From Pseudodesulfovibrio profundus (GTDB taxonomy: Bacteria > Desulfobacterota > Desulfovibrionia > Desulfovibrionales > Desulfovibrionaceae): a stretch of DNA of 64,000 bases. The notes below the pieces were generated by a model. It searched no databases, was not told where the DNA came from, and worked only from the letters and a program-made list of their open reading frames with translations. Below are positions 54,077-63,527 of this stretch, piece after piece; position 1 is the first letter of the stretch, and every line of letters begins with the position of its first letter. Location: positions 3,571,001 through 3,635,000 of the forward strand of contig NZ_LT907975.1 in assembly GCF_900217235.1 (NCBI RefSeq). The letters are read 5' to 3'. The position numbers and the translations under genes were made by a program.

Positions 54077-55624
54077 TCAGAGCTGGGATTCAATGGGCAG
54101 GATTCCCAGCAGTCCGATGCCGAAGCGCTGAATGAACGAGGAATGCGGGTCGGACCGGTATGTCTTGGGGTTCGTGCCAGGAGCATCCCAGCGCAGCCGT
54201 TCCACTCCGTCGCTGTCCGTGATCAGGCGCACGGTGTACGCTTTGGTTTCGAGTGTCTTCTCCACCCCCTGCTTTAGCTCGTCAGCGATATCGGGTGAAT
54301 CGATCATCAGGCCGACTTCGGTGTTCTGGGCAAAGGAGCGCGGGTCGATATTCAGGGACCCGACAAAGACCTTTTCATCGTCAATGATGAACGTCTTGGC
54401 GTGTAGACTCGCCTTGGATGACCCTTTCAACCCGCTGAAATTGATATCCCGGTCAGGATCAGCCGGCTTCAACTCATAGAGTTCCACCCCGGCTCGTAAC
54501 AGGTTCTTTCGATACTTGGCATATCCTGCGTGTACGATGGGTACGTCGTTGGACATCAGTGAATTGGTGAGGATGCGAACCCGAACATTGTTCTCCACCA
54601 GTTGCTTGAAGTATTTGACGCCATCTCTTCCCGGAACAAAATAGGGTGATACGAGCAGCAGTTCCTTTCGGATATTGCTCAGGTCGCCGTGAATGCTGGT
54701 GGAAAGCATCAGCTCCCTTCTTCCTTCGGTGTCCGCGATCTTTTCCGGCAGGTCGAATACGGCTCGCGCATTGCCTGTCTTGAATGGTTGCGTGGAGAGA
54801 GGAACGTTCATCAGCTTCGAATCACTGACTTTTTGCAGGAAAGGTTGGTTCTGGGCTTCCGTGAGCGGGTCCAGAGCCATGGACAGGGTCGTTTCCGTCG
54901 AGTGCGGTGGGCCTGTGTGGAGAACCGAGATGGGGTAGGCCAGTTCGCTGTTCCAGTAGGCATCAAACTGGTAGGAAACATCCTGAACCACATCGCCGGT
55001 ACACATGGCGTCGAGATCAAGAAAATCGACATCGGCGTGGGCCTCGAAATACTCGTCACCGATGTTGCGCCCTCCGACCACGGCAAAGGTATTGTCCACG
55101 ATGAACGTCTTGTTGTGCATCCGGCGTGTCACATGACCGAACCGGGTAAGGAACTGGGTGAATCGGTTGATGTTGCGGGAAAAGGGATTGAAAATGCGTA
55201 CTTCGAAATTGGGGAGCGCATCCAGTGACGCTGCGCCGAGGTCCCGTCCCGCCAGATCCATATCATCGACCAACAGCCTCACCCGCACGCCGCGCTGTGA
55301 TGCCTGAACCAGCTTGGCGATGAACAGCTTGCCCGCCATGTCGTTATGAAGCAGATAGTATTGCGCATCAATGGTGGTTTGCGCCTGCTCGGCCAGTAAG
55401 GCACGGGCCGCAAAGGCATTGATGCCGTTGCCCAGCAGCAGGATGGCGTCTTCCCCGTTGGGAGTAGGCAGGATGGTGCGTGCTTCGTTTTGCAGATCAG
55501 AGCCTTCGACCGCGGGCAGGGCGAAGGACTCCGAGCGCTCATACCCTTTGGGGAGTGTGGCGCAACCGTACAAACCGAAATAGATGGCGACTAACTGGAG
55601 TAAAATACGCTTCATGAACGGCAT
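54077..55624 (-). CDS. Phospholipase D-family lipoprotein, ClsC (YmdC)-like
   Basis: 515 residues with two HKD motifs (RMHNKTFIVDN and SLHAKTFIIDD) and the YmdC-type segments VGGRNIGDEYF, SYFVPGRDGV, YELKPADPD and SLNIDPRS. The N-terminus has a lipobox-like LYGC (Cys21), so it is probably membrane anchored. ClsC makes cardiolipin from phosphatidylglycerol and phosphatidylethanolamine. An alternative start is ATG 55615. Confidence 0.87.
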   Translation of the reverse strand: MPFMKRILLQLVAIYFGLYGCATLPKGYERSESFALPAVEGSDLQNEARTILPTPNGEDAILLLGNGINAFAARALLAEQAQTTIDAQYYLLHNDMAGKLFIAKLVQASQRGVRVRLLVDDMDLAGRDLGAASLDALPNFEVRIFNPFSRNINRFTQFLTRFGHVTRRMHNKTFIVDNTFAVVGGRNIGDEYFEAHADVDFLDLDAMCTGDVVQDVSYQFDAYWNSELAYPISVLHTGPPHSTETTLSMALDPLTEAQNQPFLQKVSDSKLMNVPLSTQPFKTGNARAVFDLPEKIADTEGRRELMLSTSIHGDLSNIRKELLLVSPYFVPGRDGVKYFKQLVENNVRVRILTNSLMSNDVPIVHAGYAKYRKNLLRAGVELYELKPADPDRDINFSGLKGSSKASLHAKTFIIDDEKVFVGSLNIDPRSFAQNTEVGLMIDSPDIADELKQGVEKTLETKAYTVRLITDSDGVERLRWDAPGTNPKTYRSDPHSSFIQRFGIGLLGILPIESQL

Positions 55625-55714
55625 CCGGGGTAAAAAGGTGTCATGCTATGTAATATAAGCGCAACAGGGTGTCTTTTGTCCAGTTATGTCTGTCATGAGA
55701 GTTTTCGGCACTCT

Positions 55715-56728
55715 TTACTCCCCGTCAGTTACCTTGGTTGATCGTATCGGTGTGCCGACATCCGGCACCATGGCCGTAGCTGCTTTGAGCAGCGTCTCCT
55801 GCATGGCGACCAGTCCGGCTGCGGCTGCGGTGATCCCGGTGTAGGGGGGCATGGAGATGGTCAGTGTTTCTGGCACGGCATCCTTTCCGCTCATATCGAA
55901 AATGACTGGAGTGACATCTGCCGCAAGGCATTCCTCTGCCAATCGACGTACCGACTCACTGTCGTTGTCTGATGGGCATAAGAGAACCACGCCGATTCCT
56001 TTGCGAAGCATCTCGAACGGGCCATGACGAAACTGACCTCCCTCCAGAGAAAATGCAGGGATACGAGCCAACTCCATGAAGTAGAGCGATCCGGCGTCGG
56101 CCACGCCCTGCAATACTCCACGGCTGGAGAGAATCACGCAGTCACTCTCGGAAAGATGGGAAACAACGGCTGCGTCTTCGTATTTGCTCGGAGCGTTGAG
56201 GTATGCCTTCAAATCGTCAAGCGGCTGCCCGAGGCAGGCAAGAACCGCTCCATGCATGGCAAGGGAAAGAAGCAGGCTTCGGGTGGCGGCGAATCCTTTT
56301 TCGACTTCTCCTGCCCCGATGAGGCTTGGAACGCGATCGGCCAGAGGACTGAGCGGGTCCAGTGTCAGGCCGAAGATTCCGTCAGTACTTTCGGCAGTAT
56401 CGAGATAGCGGATGATTTCCCCTGATCCACCGGATTGGGACGTCAGAATGACGGTTTGCTTTCCTGCAATGGGGGCGCGGAGATATTCGGAGAGCGGTTG
56501 GGCTGTGGCATCAATGCCAGCGGCGCGGTAGAGCGGTTCGGCAACGCGGTTGATCCAGTGGGATGCACCCATCCCAAGCAAAAGCAGCCGCCCGGTGGCC
56601 TTGGCATGTTTGGCAATCTCGCTTGCTCGCTGCTGGTTGGTATCCAGCGAAACCAAGGCGTCACGGTGCTGGCGGGCCATTTCGCTCTGGAGCAGTTCCA
56701 GGCCGGTGGGGGTATTTCCAGTGGTCAT
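55715..56728 (-). CDS. SIS-domain sugar-phosphate isomerase/deglycase-like protein
   Basis: 337 residues from ATG 56728 behind AAAGGATG. Two SIS domains as in the isomerase half of GlmS (LLLLGMGASHWINRVAEPLY, VILTSQSGGSGEI, LSSRGVLQGVADAG, FRHGPFEML), without the glutaminase domain. AgaS/FrlB-type enzymes are candidates. No sugar transport genes nearby. Confidence 0.85.
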   Translation of the reverse strand: MTTGNTPTGLELLQSEMARQHRDALVSLDTNQQRASEIAKHAKATGRLLLLGMGASHWINRVAEPLYRAAGIDATAQPLSEYLRAPIAGKQTVILTSQSGGSGEIIRYLDTAESTDGIFGLTLDPLSPLADRVPSLIGAGEVEKGFAATRSLLLSLAMHGAVLACLGQPLDDLKAYLNAPSKYEDAAVVSHLSESDCVILSSRGVLQGVADAGSLYFMELARIPAFSLEGGQFRHGPFEMLRKGIGVVLLCPSDNDSESVRRLAEECLAADVTPVIFDMSGKDAVPETLTISMPPYTGITAAAAGLVAMQETLLKAATAMVPDVGTPIRSTKVTDGE

Positions 56729-56912
56729 TGCAGTCATCCTTTTTTGTCGTCGGCTCGGGAACACTTCACGCCGTGCCGGGATTCACCATGCTTCTATATG
56801 CCAAAAGCACGGCGTTGTTTCAACAAATTCGGATGACTATAACTGGTAACGACCGTTCCGGCAAAGGGAGGACGGGGATAGCCCGCGTATGAAAGAGGGG
56901 CTTTAAGCCAGA

Positions 56913-57323
56913 TTACTGGGCTATCTCGACGTCAATGACTGTATCAACCAGTGTCTTGGCCTCGACACCGCCGCAGCTCGGTTTGGCTATTTCGTTCAGG
57001 ATGAGTGCGAATCGGTAACTGCCCGGGGTATTGAAGGTCATGACCGTGGTCGGGTATCCTGTCTTCACCGTGGGCTTTGGCCCGTTTGGTCGGTTGAGAT
57101 AGCGGACATTGACCGAAGAGTACGTCCCGGTTGGGAGCGTATATCCCTTGAGGTCAAAGACCAGCGTCACCGGTTGACCGACCGTGGTTTCCCCTTCGAT
57201 GCGGACCTCGGCATCAGTTATGCCGGTGTCACCGGCATCCGCCGGAATCGGCATGGCACAAGCCAGAAACATGATCCCTGCCAGCAGGAGCAGCATGGGA
57301 AGACGCGATAATGTTGTGTTCAT
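56913..57323 (-). CDS. Small secreted protein of unknown function
   Basis: 136 residues with a signal peptide (hydrophobic 8-24, cleavage near PADAG). The mature part looks beta-rich, like an immunoglobulin-type fold (VTLVFDLKGYTLPTGTYSS, MTFNTPGSYRFAL). The lipobox is imperfect (FLAC), so it is probably soluble in the periplasm. No family recognised. Confidence 0.7.
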   Translation of the reverse strand: MNTTLSRLPMLLLLAGIMFLACAMPIPADAGDTGITDAEVRIEGETTVGQPVTLVFDLKGYTLPTGTYSSVNVRYLNRPNGPKPTVKTGYPTTVMTFNTPGSYRFALILNEIAKPSCGGVEAKTLVDTVIDVEIAQ

Positions 57324-57397
57324 GGTTGCATGATACGTCTTCGCCGGTATATTGCAAGGTATGGGTATGTACTGGGTAGCTGTCTGAAGGAGCGATT

Positions 57398-58732
57398 ATG
57401 AAGAACATGAGCGAAGGTCGAAAGCACTATCGGGATATCTTGAAAAGCATGCCGAACGAGGAGGAATATTTTCTCGAACGGTGGTCTGTCCGTATGGAAC
57501 AGGCCGGATATCTTCAGCATACCACGGCCAAGCGTGTTGATTGTCTGCAGGCCTTGAACGACTTTCTGAGTCCCATGATCGCGCACTGGGAGATGGGCGG
57601 CGCCGAACCGGATTTCCCCTGGCTCATCCGCCACGAGAACGAATGGGGCAAACCACAGATCGAGTCGGCGCGTCGCCATCGAATGCGCGGCATTACCTCG
57701 GACATGTATCTTGGGTGCTTTAAGACATTCATCCATAGCCTCATGGATGTCATCGAGAAGATGGACGCCTCCTATGAGACCAAGGTTCAGGCCCGTCGTC
57801 ATGCCAAGCTGTATGGCGATGCCCTGGAAGTGCTCTTTGTCCGGGACTGGACCAAGACCCTGCCGGACATGGCCACACGCGAACTTGATCATGCCAACCG
57901 GCTCCTCACGCTGGAGAAGTGTCGCTTCGAGAACATCCTGAACGCCACCTCAGACCTCATTCTTGTGGTCGATAGTGAGGGGGTCGTGACCAACGTCAAC
58001 GAAGCGGTCAAGGCAGTGGTGGATGAAAAGGACGTTATGGGTGTTCCCGTCTGGGATGCACTGGTTCTGGAAGGCCAGTCTGTCGAGGACCTGCTCAAAT
58101 ACTATCCCATAGGCATGTCCTGCGAAATGAGCCCTTTTGATGATGACATCATCTACCGGTTGCAGATCAATTCCATCGGCAATGTCAGCATGGCCAGTGA
58201 CGAGTACATGATCATGCTGACCAATATCACTGCCCACGCCACCCAGCGCGAGACTCTGGAGCGGGTGGTTTCCGAGCGCACCGAAGCCTTGCGCCAGGAA
58301 AAGGAACAACTGGAAGAGATGAACATCACCCTGCGCAACGTGCTGCAGAGCATCGATAAGGAGCGGGAAGACCTCCTCGGTGAAGTGACAGCCAAGGTGA
58401 ACAACTTCGTGCTCCCTGCCCTGGACCGTATTGAAAATGAAGAGGATGCGGGAATCCGTAAAGGGTACCTGACCGTGGCCAAGGATCAGCTTGCCCGCCT
58501 TGCTCCGGGCAGTGCCTCGTCCGAACCGGGCCTGCTCAAGCTGACGCACATGGAAACGCGTGTCTGCCAATTCATTCAGGCCGGGCATTCCTCCAAGGAT
58601 ATTGCCAACAGCCTCAACCTTTCCATTGAAACCGTGCAGACGCACCGCAAGAACATTCGCCGCAAGCTCGGCCTGCATGGCAAAAGCGTGAGTCTGTATG
58701 CCCACCTCAAACGGATCGGCCTCTCCAACTGA
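57398..58732 (+). CDS. PAS-domain LuxR-type transcriptional regulator
   Basis: 444 residues; GAAGGAGCG precedes the ATG. An N-terminal helical domain (about 1-170), a PAS domain (about 180-295), a coiled coil (about 300-340) and a C-terminal LuxR helix-turn-helix (LTHMETRVCQFIQAGHSSKDIANSLNLS..., split here, ending in RKLGLHGK). There is no receiver. It lies just upstream of the TorD/Dms operon and may control it. Confidence 0.85.
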   Translation: MKNMSEGRKHYRDILKSMPNEEEYFLERWSVRMEQAGYLQHTTAKRVDCLQALNDFLSPMIAHWEMGGAEPDFPWLIRHENEWGKPQIESARRHRMRGITSDMYLGCFKTFIHSLMDVIEKMDASYETKVQARRHAKLYGDALEVLFVRDWTKTLPDMATRELDHANRLLTLEKCRFENILNATSDLILVVDSEGVVTNVNEAVKAVVDEKDVMGVPVWDALVLEGQSVEDLLKYYPIGMSCEMSPFDDDIIYRLQINSIGNVSMASDEYMIMLTNITAHATQRETLERVVSERTEALRQEKEQLEEMNITLRNVLQSIDKEREDLLGEVTAKVNNFVLPALDRIENEEDAGIRKGYLTVAKDQLARLAPGSASSEPGLLKLTHMETRVCQFIQAGHSSKDIANSLNLSIETVQTHRKNIRRKLGLHGKSVSLYAHLKRIGLSN

Positions 58733-58733
58733 C

Positions 58734-58758
58734 TGGGTATATTTTTCTACCCATTTTA
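58734..58758 (+). terminator. Weak intrinsic terminator
   Basis: TGGGTA (58734-58739) pairs with TACCCA (58748-58753), followed by TTTTAT, just past the LuxR-type gene's stop. TATAAT at 58794-58799 beyond it may serve the TorD operon; no clear -35. Confidence 0.5.
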
Positions 58759-58843
58759 TCCCCACTTTCCCGTCTGTCGTCCTTTTTGAATACTATAATA
58801 CATACTATGTGTAATTCCTGTATTCTCAAGAGTGGAGGACTAG

Positions 58844-59395
58844 GTGGCAGACAATGAACACATAATGGAAAAAGGAGCCGCACTGCGGGATTTCTTTGCA
58901 TCCGTGGATGCGAATGATCTGCAGGCGGCCGGACTGGCCCTTGCGCAGCGCTTCAATTTGCCGCTGGACGGGGAGATTGACTGGACCGAAGTGGAGTACG
59001 ACTTCAATCGGCTCTTTGTCGGTCCAGCGGCAGTGCCGGCCCCGCCGTATGCTTCTGCCTATCAGGTGGAGCCGACGCTGATGGGGAAACCGGCACTTGA
59101 AGCGCGCAAGGTGTATCGACGTCTGGGGCTTGCCGTTCCCGATCAGGGACAAACCCCGGATGATCATCTGGCGTTTGAACTGGACGCAGCCATTGCCCTG
59201 ATTGGGCTGGACGTATCCGGGGATGACGACCTTGCCGGGACTAAGGCGTGGTTCATCGCCGATCACATGGGGAAATGGGTTCCCGATTTTATTGCCGCGA
59301 TCAAGGCGGAACAGGACGTCACCCCTGCGGTGGCCGTTGCAGCCGATGCCCTGGGGCGCTGGCTGGAAAGCGCCGTGTCGCACGACAGACACTGA
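58844..59395 (+). CDS. TorD-family molybdoenzyme chaperone
   Basis: 183 residues from GTG 58844 behind GGAGGA. Helical TorD fold with EVEYDFNRLFVGP and the PYASAYQ segment. Such chaperones bind the Tat signal of a DMSO-reductase-type enzyme until its cofactor is in place; the Tat enzyme follows 26 bp downstream. Confidence 0.87.
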   Translation: MADNEHIMEKGAALRDFFASVDANDLQAAGLALAQRFNLPLDGEIDWTEVEYDFNRLFVGPAAVPAPPYASAYQVEPTLMGKPALEARKVYRRLGLAVPDQGQTPDDHLAFELDAAIALIGLDVSGDDDLAGTKAWFIADHMGKWVPDFIAAIKAEQDVTPAVAVAADALGRWLESAVSHDRH

Positions 59396-59421
59396 AGCGG
59401 ATGAAAGAGAGGAGTATGAGT

Positions 59422-61668
59422 ATGTCAGAAAAACGAAAAGGCCTCAGCAGACGACGTTTTCTGCAGGGAGTCACTGCAGCCGGTGCGGCAGCCATGTTGC
59501 CATGCAGGTTCCTGATCCCTGCCGAGGCGCAGGCGGCCGGATTCAATCCGGACGAGTACAAGGTGTTCCGCAATGCCTGCCCCAGAAACTGTTATGACAC
59601 CTGTAGTATCAAGACCTACGTCAAGGATGGCGTGGTCGAGTATATTGAAGGTGCCCCGGAATCGACTTTCACGGACGGCGGATTGTGCGTCAAAGGGTAC
59701 AGCTACACCCGTCGGCCATACAGCCCCAATCGGGTCAAATATCCCATGATTCAGGATGGCCGCCGCTCGGGCAAGTGGCGTCGCATCTCGTGGGACGAAG
59801 CCATGGACAAGATCGCCAGAAAAATCCTTGAACTCAAGGAGCAGGACGGCAATCTGCTCGGATTGGGCCTGACCAAGTATTCCGGCAACTTCGGCATTAC
59901 CAACTATGGTGTCGAAGGCATGATGTCCTCCCTCGGGTACACCACCCGTTTTGTCGGCACCCCCTGCTGGCCCGCAGGTATTGACGCCCAGAACTACGAC
60001 CTGGGTAACATGTGGTGTAACGACCCCGAAGATATGGTCAAATCCAAATACATCATCATCTGGGGCGCCAACCCCGCATGGTGTTCTGTTCACACCATGA
60101 AATACATCCTCGAAGCCAAACGTCGTGGCGCCAAGGTCGTGGTCATTGACCCGCTCTTCACCCAGACAGCGGCAAAGGGCGATGTCTTCTGGCAGCCCAA
60201 GACCTCCAGCGATGGCGCGCTGGCCCTTGGCATGGCCAAGCACATTCTGGATCAGGGGCTGGTGGATACTAATTTCGTCAATCAGCACAGCCTCGGTTTT
60301 GATCAGTTTGTCGACTACCTCAACGCCAATGTGACCGTTGAGTGGGCGGCAGAGCAGAGCGGCATCCCGGCGCAGGATATCCGTGAAGTGGCCGAAGAGT
60401 TTGCCACAGCCGATCCGGCCACCATCTGGATCGGATACGGCATGCAGCGCCACGTCAACGGTGGCGCCTCGGTTCGTTCGATCGACGCGCTGGTCGCCAT
60501 GACCGGCAATGTCGGCAAGGAAGGGGGCGGCGCACGTTACGGCCACCTCCAGACTTGGGGATTCAACTACAACGCCTTTGTTCAGAAGCAGCCGGAAGGG
60601 TCCAAGGGATTCGTCGGCGGTGCTGCCAAGGGTGAATTCGATTTCTCGGGCGATTCCGAGCAGAGCTACTCTGACCGTAGCGTCAATATCAACAAGACGG
60701 CACAGGAAATCCTCGACACCAAAGACCCGGCCATCAAGATGCTGTGGGTCTCCTGCAAGAACCCGTTCGGGCAGGACTTTGATCGTCCGAAGCTGGAAAA
60801 GGCGTTCGACACGCTGGATATGGTCGTTTCCGTGGAGCAGTTCTTCACCGAAACCGTGGCCAACTCCGATATCGTGCTGCCCGTCACCACGCTCTTCGAG
60901 GAATGGACCGTCAATGTCTCCTACTGGCACTACTGGCTTGGCATCAACGAGCAGGCCATCAAGCCCATGTACGAGACCAAGTCCAACATCGAAATCGCGG
61001 CTGCCCTGTCCACAAAGATGAATGAGCTGTCTCCCGGTTCCTGCACCTTCCCGCAGGAAATCGATACCAAGGAATGGATGGAGAAGGAGTTCAACCAGGG
61101 TATCTACGATTACTTCGGTATCGAGGACTGGAAAGACCTTCTGAACGGACCGGTCAAGGCCAAGTACGCTTCATCGGCATCCTGGCATGACATGAAGTTC
61201 GGAACGCCGTCCGGCAAGTACGAGTTCTTCTCGCAGCAGTGCGAGGACAACGGCCACAAGGCATTGCCCGAGTTCAAGGCGGGGCGCGACAGCTACGACA
61301 AGTTCCGTCTGCTCACTCCCCACACCAAGTTTGGTATCCACTCCCAGTTCGTCAATCTGGACTGGATGCAGGAATACTACAAGGAGCCGTTCGTCTACAT
61401 GCACCCCGGTGCAGCGGCCGAAAAGGGCATCGAGGATCTGGACATGGTCCGTGTCTTCAACAAGGTGGGCGAGCAGCGGGTACGCGTCAAGCTGACGGAC
61501 AACGTCGCTCAAGACTGTCTCCTGATGTACACGGCGTGGTTCGGCAAGGATTCGAGCTTCAACGTACAGAACCTTGTGGACGATGAATCCGCCGATATGG
61601 GCGCATTCAAGGCGGGCGCTCCCGGCGTCGCCATTCATGACCAGTTTGCCGACATAGAACGGGTCTAA
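59422..61668 (+). CDS. Tat-exported DMSO-reductase-family catalytic subunit
   Basis: 748 residues; ATG 59422 is best spaced from AGAGAGGAG. Tat signal SRRRFLQ at 9-15. [4Fe-4S] cysteines 53, 57, 61 and 89 (CPRNCYDTC ... LCVKG). The molybdenum ligand is not certain: Cys182 in TPCWPAG stands where it would be expected. With DmsB- and DmsC-like partners it forms a quinone-linked periplasmic enzyme; polysulfide, thiosulfate or another S/N-oxide are possible substrates. Confidence 0.88.
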   Translation: MSEKRKGLSRRRFLQGVTAAGAAAMLPCRFLIPAEAQAAGFNPDEYKVFRNACPRNCYDTCSIKTYVKDGVVEYIEGAPESTFTDGGLCVKGYSYTRRPYSPNRVKYPMIQDGRRSGKWRRISWDEAMDKIARKILELKEQDGNLLGLGLTKYSGNFGITNYGVEGMMSSLGYTTRFVGTPCWPAGIDAQNYDLGNMWCNDPEDMVKSKYIIIWGANPAWCSVHTMKYILEAKRRGAKVVVIDPLFTQTAAKGDVFWQPKTSSDGALALGMAKHILDQGLVDTNFVNQHSLGFDQFVDYLNANVTVEWAAEQSGIPAQDIREVAEEFATADPATIWIGYGMQRHVNGGASVRSIDALVAMTGNVGKEGGGARYGHLQTWGFNYNAFVQKQPEGSKGFVGGAAKGEFDFSGDSEQSYSDRSVNINKTAQEILDTKDPAIKMLWVSCKNPFGQDFDRPKLEKAFDTLDMVVSVEQFFTETVANSDIVLPVTTLFEEWTVNVSYWHYWLGINEQAIKPMYETKSNIEIAAALSTKMNELSPGSCTFPQEIDTKEWMEKEFNQGIYDYFGIEDWKDLLNGPVKAKYASSASWHDMKFGTPSGKYEFFSQQCEDNGHKALPEFKAGRDSYDKFRLLTPHTKFGIHSQFVNLDWMQEYYKEPFVYMHPGAAAEKGIEDLDMVRVFNKVGEQRVRVKLTDNVAQDCLLMYTAWFGKDSSFNVQNLVDDESADMGAFKAGAPGVAIHDQFADIERV

Positions 61669-61680
61669 GGAGTAGTGACG

Positions 61681-62241
61681 ATGAAAAAACAATACGCGTT
61701 TCTGGTTGATGCCGAAAAGTGCATCGGGTGTTTCACCTGTGCCATGGCCTGCCGGAACTTCTATCATCAGGAAGAAGGTGTCATCTGGCGGCAGGTCTAT
61801 CCGCTGGACGAGGAAATATACCCCCATCGGGAACGGGCGTTCTTCTCGCTGTCCTGCAACCATTGCGAGGACCCGGCGTGCCTGAATGTCTGTCCGGTGA
61901 AGGCGTACACCAAACGGGAAGAGGACGGCGTGGTCGTGCACCATCAGGAAAAATGCATCGGCTGCGGTAACTGTATCCGTTCCTGCCCCTACGGTGCCCC
62001 GAAATACAACCCGGTCGAGAAGCGGGCCGAAAAATGCAGCCTGTGTCACGAGCGACTGGATGCCGGTCTGCAACCCGCATGCACGCAGTCCTGTCCCACG
62101 GATGCGCTTCAACTGATTGATCTGGCAACCCATCGCCAGACCAGCGAAGTACAGTATCCGGCAGGGTATCCGAAAATGAAGGACCTGAATCCGTCCACGC
62201 GGTTCATCCTTCCCAAATTGCCGAAGATGGTGAGGAGGTAG
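61681..62241 (+). CDS. DmsB-like iron-sulfur subunit
   Basis: 186 residues from ATG 61681 (AAGGAG 8 bases upstream; a GTG at 61675 is the alternative). Sixteen cysteines in four ferredoxin-type sets (CIGCFTCAMAC, CNHCEDPACLNVC, CIGCGNCIRSC, CSLCHERLDAGLQPACTQSC) hold four [4Fe-4S] clusters. Links catalytic subunit and membrane anchor. Confidence 0.92.
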   Translation: MKKQYAFLVDAEKCIGCFTCAMACRNFYHQEEGVIWRQVYPLDEEIYPHRERAFFSLSCNHCEDPACLNVCPVKAYTKREEDGVVVHHQEKCIGCGNCIRSCPYGAPKYNPVEKRAEKCSLCHERLDAGLQPACTQSCPTDALQLIDLATHRQTSEVQYPAGYPKMKDLNPSTRFILPKLPKMVRR

Positions 62242-62243
62242 AT

Positions 62244-63035
62244 ATGCAGTCCATGGAACTCTCACTTGTCATCTTTACGGTGTTGTCTCAGGTGGCAATC
62301 GGCATGACCTTCATGCGCGCTCTCGGTACGGTCTCCGGTCCTGACGAGGGTGATGCGAAGAAGGAATGGCAGATGGTTGCCGGGCTGATGGTGGTCGGAA
62401 TGATCGCCTCGCTCTTTCACCTTGGCCATCCCGAAGGTGCGATCAATGCCATCGCCCACTTGAACAAGGCGTGGTTGAGCCGCGAAGTGCTGTTCGCCGG
62501 TGCATTTGCCGGTCTGGCCGTGCTGGCTGCGGTCCTCAGCGGCAGTGAAGGCAAGCCTGTATTCGCGTGGGGTGGCGTGGTGCTCGGGCTTGGTCTGATT
62601 CTGTCCGCGGGTATGACCTACGCACCTCCGGCACTGCCTGCTGTGAACAACGCACTGCCCGCGCTGTTCTTCCTGATCTCCGCGGTCATGCTCGGCGCTG
62701 GATTCGCAAGCTGGTTCGCCGGTGAAGCTCGACAGCCGATGCTGGCGCGCGTGTTCACTTCCGCAGCTGTGGTCGGGCTGGTTCTCTATCTGGCTGCCCC
62801 GTGCATCTGGCTTTCCGGCAGCACGGTGATGCGCATGACCGCCGAGGCCTGGCTTGGTTCCGGCTTCTACTGGGCGCATATCGGCGTGTTGATTGTTTCG
62901 CTTGGCGTGATCTGGAAGACACGGACCATCCCGGTCTGGCTGCCCGTGCTCGCCTTGGCAGGCGAACTGCTGGGACGCGCCGGATTCTTTGCCGATACGA
63001 TTCATACCGCTGCCAACATGGGTGGTTTATACTAA
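62244..63035 (+). CDS. DmsC-like membrane anchor subunit
   Basis: 263 residues with about eight hydrophobic helices; DmsC-type segments ASLFHLGHPEGAINAIAHLNKAWLSRE (split by eye; HLGHP and WLSRE are key). It exchanges electrons with menaquinone and anchors the complex. Starts 2 bp after the DmsB-like gene. Confidence 0.88.
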   Translation: MQSMELSLVIFTVLSQVAIGMTFMRALGTVSGPDEGDAKKEWQMVAGLMVVGMIASLFHLGHPEGAINAIAHLNKAWLSREVLFAGAFAGLAVLAAVLSGSEGKPVFAWGGVVLGLGLILSAGMTYAPPALPAVNNALPALFFLISAVMLGAGFASWFAGEARQPMLARVFTSAAVVGLVLYLAAPCIWLSGSTVMRMTAEAWLGSGFYWAHIGVLIVSLGVIWKTRTIPVWLPVLALAGELLGRAGFFADTIHTAANMGGLY

Positions 63036-63092
63036 CTGACCCCCAATGATCCGCTTGCCGAATCAAACGGCAATGATCTCATGATACTACAC

Positions 63093-63135
63093 ATCAAAGG
63101 CTTCCTGCTGATGCGGGGAGCCTTTGATTCTTTCT
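63093..63135 (+). terminator. Intrinsic terminator after dms-like operon
   Basis: Stem ATCAAAGGCT (63093-63102) with AGCCTTTGAT (63119-63128), then TCTTTCT. Confidence 0.75.
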
Positions 63136-63203
63136 GATGTGACCGGTCTTTTTCAGCCGACATGCCCATGGAGAAACTTCCTTGTGCCGAAGAGGGTACA
63201 CTG

Positions 63204-63250
63204 GGTCCCGTTCGGGAACATTGCCATGTTTTTTGTTCCCGACAGGGAAC
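63204..63250 (+). promoter_or_regulatory. Two tandem palindromic operators
   Basis: GTTCCC-GACA-GGGAAC (63235-63250, perfect) and a near copy GGTCCC-GTTC-GGGAAC (63204-63219, one mismatch), centres 31 bp (about three turns) apart, in the 337-bp region upstream of the 63373 gene. Looks like a cooperative dimer-binding operator; the regulator is unknown. Confidence 0.6.
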
Positions 63251-63372
63251 GCTTGTTTGGTGACAGCAAAAGCAGTGGTAAAATAAAGAGTCATAATTTC
63301 AAGTGCATAGAATGTAAAAAGCCGATGGCACGCTAGTTGCCTATATGAGGTCATCACAAATTGGAGGATCTC

Positions 63373-63527
63373 ATGACGAACAATTCATCGGCTATAAACG
63401 GTGCAGATTTGCAAAAGAGCTTCGCGCAGGAAGTTCTGGACAGCCTGCCCGGTCTTCTTCTCATCACATCTGTTGCAGTTTTCGCGCACTACACTGCGCC
63501 TTTGTTGCAGCAGTATGATTTCTTCAA
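63373..63527 (+). pseudogene. 5' fragment of probable YeiH-type membrane protein, cut by IS1595
   Basis: ATG 63373 behind GGAGG; 51 native codons with the start of a hydrophobic helix (LLLITSVAVFAHYTAPLL). At 63528 the IS begins and the frame ends shortly after at 63564. The N-terminus resembles YeiH-family putative sulfate/anion exporters, but so little remains that this is tentative. The rest should lie past the IS, outside the window. Confidence 0.6.

Noticed and set aside
59425-60930. 501-residue minus-strand frame opposite the Dms-type catalytic subunit
   Set aside because: No start site or family features; the plus strand is clearly coding.
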